From NCBI RefSeq assembly GCF_003234935.1, contig NZ_QKSB01000009.1, positions 62,001-126,000 of the forward strand: a stretch of DNA of 64,000 bases, given 5' to 3'. This DNA is from Putridiphycobacter roseus (GTDB taxonomy: Bacteria > Bacteroidota > Bacteroidia > Flavobacteriales_D > Crocinitomicaceae). The translations under genes were made by a program, and so were the position numbers. Of the stretch, positions 17,777 to 24,317 are shown piece by piece. The notes under the pieces were generated by a model. It was given only the letters and a program-made list of their open reading frames with translations. It had not been told where the DNA came from and ran no database searches. How positions within the stretch are numbered: position 1 is the stretch's first letter; each line of letters begins with the position of its first letter.

Positions 17777-18948
17777 TGGATACAACTAAAATTCAAGCAC
17801 TAAAAGCTAAAGGCCAAATGCAAAAGGCTAAAAGCTCTGAATCAACATTCACCTCATTATTCAATCAATACTCATGGGATGATACCTTATCGAGCATTTT
17901 TAATAAAACGGAGTCAGATGTCATCCATGCAATGCAAAAAGACAGAAGGGATTTAGAAGATTTTAAAGCCCTTATCTCACCTGCTGCACGACCATTTTTA
18001 GAACAGATGGCTCAAATGAGTAGAATGGCAACAAAAAAACGATTTGGGAATACCGTTCAAATGTATGCCCCTATGTATTTGAGTAACGAATGTCAAAATA
18101 TTTGTACTTATTGTGGCTTCAGTTTCACCAATAAAATTCCGCGCAGGACTTTAACAGATCCAGAAATTTTAAAAGAAGTTGCCTTCTTAAAAGACAAGGG
18201 ATATAACCACATATTATTAGTTACCGGTGAAGCCAATACAACAGTTGGTGTGCCATACATCAACAATGCCATTAAACTCATAAAGTCACAATTTGCCAAT
18301 ATCACCATTGAAGTTCAACCTTTGGACCAAGCCGAATATGAAACATTAATTGACAGTGGCCTTTATGCTGTTTTGGTCTATCAAGAAACCTATCACCGAG
18401 CAGAATATAAAAAACACCATCCGAAAGGAAAAAAATCTAATTTTGATTACCGACTCGAAACACCAGATAGATTGGGTAAAGCTTGTGTTCATAAAATTGG
18501 GCTAGGTGCATTATTCGGACTGGAAGACTGGAGAGCAGATAGCTTTTTTACAGCCTTGCATCATCAATATTTAAAAAAGAAATTCTGGAAAACTAAGTAT
18601 TCTATATCCTTCCCAAGACTAAGACCTTTCAGTGGTGGACTTGAACCAAAAGTTGAGATGACAGACCCTGACTTAGTACAATTAATTTGTGCATTTAGAT
18701 TATTAGATGAAGACCTAGAACTGTCAATTTCAACCAGAGAAAGTGAAGTATTTAGAAATAATATTGTTCAAATGGGTGTTACTTCTATGAGCGCAGCATC
18801 TAAAACTAATCCTGGGGGATATGCCGTAGAACCAGAATCATTAGAACAATTTGAAATTTCGGATGAAAGAAGTACGGAAGACATTACAATCATGTTGAAA
18901 AACCAAGGTTTAGAAGCAGTTTGGAAAGATTGGACGCATTTTAATTAA
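17776..18948 (+). CDS. thiH: 2-iminoacetate synthase ThiH
   Basis: 390 residues. ThiH is a radical SAM lyase that splits tyrosine to give dehydroglycine for the thiazole. The cluster motif CX3CX2C is CQNICTYCGF (Cys106, Cys110, Cys113). Other conserved segments are YQETYHRAEYKKHHPKGKKS, GALFGLEDWRAD, FPRLRPFSGG and STRESEVFRNN. The first ~25 residues (MDTTKIQALKAKGQMQKAKS) are an extension compared with the usual start near FNQYSWDD, and the DNA coding it is a TTAGC-type repeat run (17800-17835), probably recruited when the upstream gene was inserted. Catalytic core intact. Confidence 0.94.
   Translation: MDTTKIQALKAKGQMQKAKSSESTFTSLFNQYSWDDTLSSIFNKTESDVIHAMQKDRRDLEDFKALISPAARPFLEQMAQMSRMATKKRFGNTVQMYAPMYLSNECQNICTYCGFSFTNKIPRRTLTDPEILKEVAFLKDKGYNHILLVTGEANTTVGVPYINNAIKLIKSQFANITIEVQPLDQAEYETLIDSGLYAVLVYQETYHRAEYKKHHPKGKKSNFDYRLETPDRLGKACVHKIGLGALFGLEDWRADSFFTALHHQYLKKKFWKTKYSISFPRLRPFSGGLEPKVEMTDPDLVQLICAFRLLDEDLELSISTRESEVFRNNIVQMGVTSMSAASKTNPGGYAVEPESLEQFEISDERSTEDITIMLKNQGLEAVWKDWTHFN
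17800..17835 (+). repeat. GCTAAA/GGC repeat run inside the 5' end of thiH
   Basis: The run contains CTAAAAGCTAAAGGCC and AAGGCTAAAAGCT, the inverted form of the flank at 17375-17394. It encodes the low-complexity Ala/Lys/Gln extension of ThiH. Confidence 0.45.
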
Positions 18949-18954
18949 ATAACC

Positions 18955-20016
18955 ATGGATTTATCTAAGGAAGAATTAAAACAATATAGTCGCCATATAA
19001 AATTAAAAGAGATTGGACTTATAGGGCAATTAAAACTTAAAGCCGCTAAGGTATTGGTCATTGGCGCTGGAGGATTGGGTTCACCAATATTGCAGTATTT
19101 AGCTGCCGCTGGAATTGGCACCCTAGCGGTTATTGATGGTGACGTAGTTGACCAAAGCAATTTACAAAGACAAGTATTGTATACGCATCATGACATTGGG
19201 GTTTTTAAAGTAAATGCAGCAAAAGAAAAGCTACAAGCCTTAAACCCGTACATCAAGATCATCACCTACCCTTTTGAACTCGATAATAAAAATGCAATTG
19301 AATTATTCAAAGCATACGATATAATTGTTGACGGTTCAGATAATTTTCCAACCAGGTACTTAGTGAATGACGCGGCTGTGATAGCTAACAAGCCATTGGT
19401 ATTTGGTTCTATTTACAAGTTCGAAGGTCAGGTTAGTGTCTTTAATTATAAAAACGGGCCAACTTATCGTTGCATATTTCCAACTCCACCCCTTGCGGAT
19501 TCCGTTCCAAACTGTGCTGAAGTGGGTGTTTTAGGTGTACTACCAGGAATGATTGGAAATTTTCAAGCGAATGAAGTACTTAAAATACTTCTAGATATAG
19601 GAGAAGTGCTAAGCGGAAAAATTTTGACATACAACACTTTAACAAATAAACAATTTGTAATTAAATTTGATAAAAATCCCGAAATAAATGTCACAGCATT
19701 GCAAACTAATTATCAAGAATTTTGCGGAATAGTTACGGAAGAACATGAACTATCTTACCCAATGATTAAAAATAAATTAGATGAATATTTATTAATTGAT
19801 GTGCGGGAAGATTGGGAACACGCCGATTTTAATATTGGCGGAATAAACATATCACTTTACGAACTAGAAAAAGAATTTGCTCAAATAAACACAGATAAAC
19901 CAATTTTATTGTACTGCGAAAGTGGCAATAGAAGTAATACCGGAAAACAATTCTTAGATCATTTATTAAAAGACATTAAAGTTTATACTTTAAAAGGTGG
20001 CATACAAACGCTTTAA
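18955..20016 (+). CDS. thiF: ThiF/MoeB-family adenylyltransferase with C-terminal rhodanese domain
   Basis: 353 residues. Residues 1-245 are a ThiF/MoeB/HesA E1-like adenylating domain: VLVIGAGGLGSPILQYLAAA (nucleotide binding), DGDVVDQSNLQRQ, SDNFPTRYLVND, YRCIFPTPP and the DSVPNCAEVGVLG segment with Cys187. Residues ~265-353 are a rhodanese domain with DVREDWEH and the catalytic loop YCESGNRS (Cys321). The fusion suggests that one protein both adenylates ThiS and supplies sulfur to it. It may also serve MoaD. The metal-binding CxxC pairs of classic MoeB are not obvious. Last gene of the thiamine operon, 6 bases after thiH. Confidence 0.88.
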   Translation: MDLSKEELKQYSRHIKLKEIGLIGQLKLKAAKVLVIGAGGLGSPILQYLAAAGIGTLAVIDGDVVDQSNLQRQVLYTHHDIGVFKVNAAKEKLQALNPYIKIITYPFELDNKNAIELFKAYDIIVDGSDNFPTRYLVNDAAVIANKPLVFGSIYKFEGQVSVFNYKNGPTYRCIFPTPPLADSVPNCAEVGVLGVLPGMIGNFQANEVLKILLDIGEVLSGKILTYNTLTNKQFVIKFDKNPEINVTALQTNYQEFCGIVTEEHELSYPMIKNKLDEYLLIDVREDWEHADFNIGGINISLYELEKEFAQINTDKPILLYCESGNRSNTGKQFLDHLLKDIKVYTLKGGIQTL

Positions 20017-20017
20017 A

Positions 20018-20048
20018 TTGCATTAGTACCCCATTTTTTATACATTTG
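20018..20048 (+). promoter_or_regulatory. Promoter of the dlt-like operon
   Basis: TTG at 20018-20020 and TACATTTG at 20041-20048, separated by 20 bases, match the Bacteroidota consensus TTG-N17-23-TAnnTTTG. It falls entirely in the 45-base gap between thiF and the carrier-protein gene and gives a leader of about 8 bases before the ATG at 20062. This argues that the dlt-like genes have their own promoter, apart from the TPP-controlled thiamine transcript. Confidence 0.65.
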
Positions 20049-20061
20049 CCGAAATTCAAAT

Positions 20062-20289
20062 ATGGAAACGTTTTTAATCGATAAAATAGAGGAAATAGCA
20101 TTTAGCACGGTAAACAAGGAAGATTCTTTATGGCAAGAAGGCGTTCTAGACTCCATTACAATAGTCGAATTAGCAGTAGAAATTGAGAAAGAATATCAAA
20201 TTAAAATACCATTTGATGAAATTATAGAAAGTAATTTCGAAACAGTAGCTTTATTGATAAACTATATTCAATCGAAGCAAAATGCTTAA
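20062..20289 (+). CDS. dltC: D-alanyl carrier protein-like acyl carrier protein (DltC)
   Basis: 75 residues, the size of DltC/ACP. The phosphopantetheine-attachment Ser31 lies in GVLDSITIVELAVEIE; 'DSIT/DSLG' is the usual motif. Helices flank it as in carrier proteins (EKEYQIKIPFDEI, FETVALLINYIQ). In the Dlt pathway this protein carries D-alanine as a thioester from DltA to the membrane acyltransferase DltB. It is first in a tight operon with DltD, DltX, DltB and DltA-like genes and overlaps dltD by 8 bases. The assignment as DltC rests on this context; alone it would only be an ACP. Confidence 0.85.
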   Translation: METFLIDKIEEIAFSTVNKEDSLWQEGVLDSITIVELAVEIEKEYQIKIPFDEIIESNFETVALLINYIQSKQNA

Positions 20290-21490
20290 GAAGTTTTCAT
20301 TTTTCCATCTCTTACCTTTTCTTCTAGCAATGACCATTGCTGGCGTATTTATTTATTTAAAAAAACCAATTCAGGTAGCTGACAAAGAAAACTACATTGT
20401 TGGCAATCAAACAAAAAATAGTGGTAGGTACTCTAATTTATTAACAGGAAAGGATGCTGAAATAGATTATTTTGCCAGTTTAATGAACAAAAATCAATTT
20501 ACCCTTTTTGGCTCATCAGAATTCAGTGAATCTGCTTATTGTTCTTACAATTATTTTCCAGATAAACTAGGCTTGCCTATGCTAGGATTAGGACATGCTT
20601 ATCATCAAAATTTAAGTATACTAATTGAATTGCTGGCGGCAGATGCATTATTAGATAGTACCAGCAATATTTGCATTTTATTAAGTCCTGGTTGGTTTAC
20701 AACTGGTGGAACAAACTCAGAAGCTTTCATTGAATTTGCAAGACCTAATTTACTTAGTAAGATCATCCATAATACAAATATTTCGGAGGATTATAAATTA
20801 TATATTGGTAAATTTATTGATGGGAAAAAAAATGAATTTGAAAATTTCTCTCCCCAAATGAGCCAGCTACAAGACCAGTATTTAATAAAAAATGCAAACT
20901 ATTTAAATAAGCAAAAAACGATACTGAAAAATGAAATTGAAAGCAAGTTTGCCACTTACAAATACGTACCGGAAATTGATTATAAAATCAAATTATTACC
21001 CAATACACAAACTACTTCTATAGCATATTACAAAAACTTTGACAGCATTGGTAAGGCCTTAAAAAATCAATTTATTGCTGCCATCACGACCAATGATATT
21101 TTTGTCTATGATGAATATTACACCAAGTATTTAGTGAAGGATAATGAAGCGTACGAGCTTAAAACTTTAGCGAATGTATACATACATGATAATCCAGAAT
21201 TAAACGATTTAAGCTTACTCATTAAGTACATCAAAAGTAAAAACTTACAAGCCTCATTTGTAATGATTCCATTTAATGCTTATTGTTATAACAATGTTGC
21301 AGTAAATGAACCCCTCATAGACACTATCACGCAATTAATGAACCAAAATAGTCTACCTTTTTTAAATTTATATGCCACCACAAAAGAAGCCTATGAACCA
21401 GGTTTATTAAAGGATGTTATGCATTTGAGTGATTTTGGATGGATGAAAGTTAACCATTTTATTTACGACCTATATTATGCAAAAAAGTAA
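20282..21490 (+). CDS. dltD: DltD-like membrane-anchored acyl-transfer/esterase protein
   Basis: 402 residues: one N-terminal membrane anchor (about residues 8-26) and an extracytoplasmic SGNH-hydrolase-like domain. The nucleophile motif is FTLFGSSEFSE (Ser78/Ser79), matching the GSSEL block of DltD; the ILLSPGWFTTGG block matches DltD 'ISPQWF'. The C-terminal catalytic pair is DVMHLSDFGW (Asp378, His381). In Gram-positives DltD takes the D-alanyl group to lipoteichoic acid. Here it should act in the periplasm on another polymer. Length and motif order agree with DltD. Confidence 0.85.
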   Translation: MLKKFSFFHLLPFLLAMTIAGVFIYLKKPIQVADKENYIVGNQTKNSGRYSNLLTGKDAEIDYFASLMNKNQFTLFGSSEFSESAYCSYNYFPDKLGLPMLGLGHAYHQNLSILIELLAADALLDSTSNICILLSPGWFTTGGTNSEAFIEFARPNLLSKIIHNTNISEDYKLYIGKFIDGKKNEFENFSPQMSQLQDQYLIKNANYLNKQKTILKNEIESKFATYKYVPEIDYKIKLLPNTQTTSIAYYKNFDSIGKALKNQFIAAITTNDIFVYDEYYTKYLVKDNEAYELKTLANVYIHDNPELNDLSLLIKYIKSKNLQASFVMIPFNAYCYNNVAVNEPLIDTITQLMNQNSLPFLNLYATTKEAYEPGLLKDVMHLSDFGWMKVNHFIYDLYYAKK

Positions 21491-21635
21491 ACTTTTTCTT
21501 AGAAATTTAATGATCTATTTGACATTAATTTTCGGCTTTTTATACTTGTATGTGGTGGATGTCGACCTCATCTTACATCCGGACAAAGAAATTAACGTAA
21601 AGTCTAAAATAGATTTTGTTTACCAACAATTTTAA
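21477..21635 (+). CDS. dltX: DltX-like membrane microprotein ending in FxYxxF
   Basis: A 52-codon ORF in a frame of its own between dltD and dltB: ATG 21477-21479, TAA 21633-21635. It begins MQKSKLFLRNLMIYLTLIFG, continues with one membrane helix (residues ~9-27) and a short outer segment, and ends KIDFVYQQF. Those last six residues fit the FxYxxF C-terminal motif of DltX (Phe47, Tyr49, Phe52), the microprotein whose Tyr is reported as the acyl acceptor between DltB and DltD. Start overlaps dltD by 14 bases; its stop is two bases before dltB. Size, topology, motif and location all agree. Easily missed by gene callers because of its length. Confidence 0.82.
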   Translation: MQKSKLFLRNLMIYLTLIFGFLYLYVVDVDLILHPDKEINVKSKIDFVYQQF

Positions 21636-21637
21636 GT

Positions 21638-22819
21638 ATGAACTGGCACCAAACGCTCCCTTTTAGCGAAAGTATATTTTTTACTTATATTTTGGTATCT
21701 ACCCTTTTGGTGTGGATGATAAAAATATTTATACCAAAAGTCATTCCATACAAATACGTCCTAACAACCGTTACACTAGGCTATATTTTATTATTATTTA
21801 CAAAGCCTATTCAAATACTGGTCGTACTAGGAATCCTTTACTTATTTCTTCTTTTACTTAGAAAATACTATAAAGGCAGTAATATAATTTTTCCAATGTT
21901 ACTACTTGCCTTGCCTATGTTATTGATGAAAACAGTAAATATTGTTCCAGTTGAGGGACAATCTATTACCATTAGAGACTTTAGAGATTTCATTCAAATT
22001 GCTGGCCTTTCCTACATTGTCTTTAAAGCAATAAGTCTTTATATAGATGAACGAAATAATAAAAACAAAATCCAGTTTATCGACTTCTTTAATTTCTTAG
22101 CCTTTGTTCCCACATTATTAATTGGGCCTTTAGATCGTTTTCAGCGATTTCAAAAAGACGTAGATAACGGTTACCAAAACATGAATAAAGAATTGATTTA
22201 TAAAGGTTGGGAAAATTTTATTCTCGGCTTATTATTTAAGTTTATTCTTGCAGAAGCCATTCGTCGATTAATCTTAGCCAACCTTGTGGATGATGGCAGT
22301 CTATTATACCACATTACGTATGCTTATACTTATTTAATTTATTTATTTTTCGACTTCGCAGGCTATTCCTTGCTTGCTATTGGGGCTGGTAATTTTATAG
22401 GTATTCATGTTCCGATAAACTTTGATAAACCATTTTTGGCCGTAAACCCAAAAGAATTTTGGAAACGCTGGCACAAGAGTTTGGGAGACTGGTTAAACGA
22501 TTACTTTTTTAAACCCATTTTTAAGGACCTGACTTCAAGGGGTATTTTTAAATCGATTACCCGACAAAATATTGCATTGATGCTTACTTTCACATTAATG
22601 GGTTTTTGGAACGGATTTGAATTCCATTATATTTTAAGCGGCATGCTATTTGGTCTTTATTCCGTGATACATAACTATTATGTATACCGTTGTAAAAAGA
22701 CGAAAAAAGATGTGTTTTTCGGAAAACTAAACCCTAAGATTATTCGGGTATTATCCATTTTTATTCTATTTAATGCTGTTACATTCGCTATTTATATTTT
22801 TAGTGGTAATTTAATTTAA
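21638..22819 (+). CDS. dltB: DltB-like MBOAT membrane acyltransferase
   Basis: 393 residues with about ten membrane helices. DltB signatures: GLSYIVFKAISLYIDERN, FVPTLLIGPLDRFQRF, YLFFDFAGYSLLAIG, NFDKPFLAVNPKEFWKRWHK (His279) and the closing IYIFSGNLI. DltB moves D-alanine from the carrier protein across the membrane. Odd point: in the reference DltB proteins I recall, the motif about 46 residues after His279 is MG(F/L)WHG, with the catalytic His; here it is MGFWNGFEFHYILSG, with Asn325 at that place and a His five residues later (His330). Either this is a DltB subgroup using another residue, or chemistry is changed. Confidence 0.88.
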   Translation: MNWHQTLPFSESIFFTYILVSTLLVWMIKIFIPKVIPYKYVLTTVTLGYILLLFTKPIQILVVLGILYLFLLLLRKYYKGSNIIFPMLLLALPMLLMKTVNIVPVEGQSITIRDFRDFIQIAGLSYIVFKAISLYIDERNNKNKIQFIDFFNFLAFVPTLLIGPLDRFQRFQKDVDNGYQNMNKELIYKGWENFILGLLFKFILAEAIRRLILANLVDDGSLLYHITYAYTYLIYLFFDFAGYSLLAIGAGNFIGIHVPINFDKPFLAVNPKEFWKRWHKSLGDWLNDYFFKPIFKDLTSRGIFKSITRQNIALMLTFTLMGFWNGFEFHYILSGMLFGLYSVIHNYYVYRCKKTKKDVFFGKLNPKIIRVLSIFILFNAVTFAIYIFSGNLI

Positions 22820-22820
22820 G

Positions 22821-24290
22821 ATGAAGTATTGTTTTCATAAAAAAACGTTTATCGCGCAGCATGAGCAAGCCGATCAATTAGCAATCAGTGGCACTGAAGG
22901 TACTTTTACTTGGAAAGAATTTGAAGTGAAAGTATCGGAAATTATTGCTTTTTTTAAGGTACACGAATTAGACCAGGCTTTTAATCCAATCATCATTTAC
23001 GGACATAAAAATGCAGCCATGCTCGCGGCAATGTACGCGTGTATGTCAATGAACATTCCTTATATCCCGGTCGATTCTTCCTACCCTACAAACCGGGTAT
23101 CAAAAATAATTGCAGCTGCACAAACTAACTTAATTATCAATACAAGTTCAGCAGACTTAAAGGAATTCCATACCTCTGAAATTGTATTAAACCAAAGCAT
23201 TACAATCGTCAACCGTCCAAAGCCATTTAAAAGCCATTTAAGTAACGTTTTAGATTTAGTCTACATCATCTTTACCTCCGGTAGCACGGGGGAACCAAAA
23301 GGTGTCCAAATTAGTAATGAAGCAGTACAATCATTTACCAAATGGATGAGTAGTGAAGACTTTCGCTTTTCCAATAAAGATGTATTTATCAATACTGCCT
23401 TGTTGAGTTTCGACCTTTCTGTATTTGAAGTAATGACCTTTGCTGCCGTTGGCGCAAGTATTGTTTTGAATGCTAAGGAAGAAACAAGTGATCAAAGTGT
23501 ATTGTTAAATAAAATTGACAAATACCAAGGTACTGTATGGGTTTCCACACCATCCTTTGCTTTTTTATACAGCAGGTTAGAGGAAGATGAACGTTTGAAA
23601 AGCATCCATACTTTTCTTTTTTGTGGAGAAATATTACCCCACAACTTGGCTAAAACACTTAGAATAAAATACAATAATACAAAGATCGTAAACACTTACG
23701 GTCCTACCGAAGCGACCGTGGCGACTACCATTATTAATATCACTGATGAAATTTTAGAAAAATATAACCCATTACCTGTAGGAAAATGCAAAATGGACAG
23801 TGAATTATTAATTGTGGATGAAGAAATAATAATTGTTGGTCCTAATGTGTCTGTCGGCTATATCAATAGACCGGACCTAAACATGGAGAAGTTTATCAGC
23901 AGAGACAAACAAAGGGCTTTTAAAACTGGCGACAAAGGTTATTTAGAAAATGGGTTACTCTTTTTCAATGGACGAAATGATGACATGGTAAAATTACATG
24001 GCTATAGAATTGAAATCAATGAAATAACTTCAGTATTGCACAATTTACCTTATGTTTTTCAAGCAGCAACAGTTGCTTTAGAAAGAGGAGGTGTGGTTAA
24101 AAAAATTGTTAGTCTGGTAACTTTAAAACCAAATGAACACAAAACATCTCAAGAAATTAAGGAAGATTTAAAAATGACAATACCTGATTACATGGTACCT
24201 GCAGACATTAAATTAGTAACAGAAATACCACTCAATCAAAATGGAAAAGCAGATAAAAAAGCCTTAATTAAATTGTACATGGGCAAATAA
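22821..24290 (+). CDS. dltA: DltA-like D-alanine:carrier protein ligase (adenylating enzyme)
   Basis: 489 residues, close to DltA length (~505). Adenylation-domain core motifs are in order: P-loop YIIFTSGSTGEPKGVQIS (~148-165), ALLSFDLSVFEV, NTYGPTEATVATT (~291-303), FKTGDKGY, and the C-terminal catalytic Lys in LNQNGKADKKAL (Lys476). TFLFCGEILP holds Cys268, which aligns with Cys269 of Bacillus cereus DltA, the residue linked to D-alanine preference; so D-alanine is the likely substrate, though another small amino acid cannot be excluded. Last gene of the dlt-like operon, one base after dltB. Confidence 0.88.
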   Translation: MKYCFHKKTFIAQHEQADQLAISGTEGTFTWKEFEVKVSEIIAFFKVHELDQAFNPIIIYGHKNAAMLAAMYACMSMNIPYIPVDSSYPTNRVSKIIAAAQTNLIINTSSADLKEFHTSEIVLNQSITIVNRPKPFKSHLSNVLDLVYIIFTSGSTGEPKGVQISNEAVQSFTKWMSSEDFRFSNKDVFINTALLSFDLSVFEVMTFAAVGASIVLNAKEETSDQSVLLNKIDKYQGTVWVSTPSFAFLYSRLEEDERLKSIHTFLFCGEILPHNLAKTLRIKYNNTKIVNTYGPTEATVATTIINITDEILEKYNPLPVGKCKMDSELLIVDEEIIIVGPNVSVGYINRPDLNMEKFISRDKQRAFKTGDKGYLENGLLFFNGRNDDMVKLHGYRIEINEITSVLHNLPYVFQAATVALERGGVVKKIVSLVTLKPNEHKTSQEIKEDLKMTIPDYMVPADIKLVTEIPLNQNGKADKKALIKLYMGK

Positions 24291-24317
24291 ATAATCGCCT
24301 TAATTCTTTAACTTACT

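Noticed and set aside
17488..17796. 102-codon minus-strand frame opposite the four-helix-bundle gene
   Set aside because: The plus-strand frame has the conserved family motifs, so the minus frame is a shadow.
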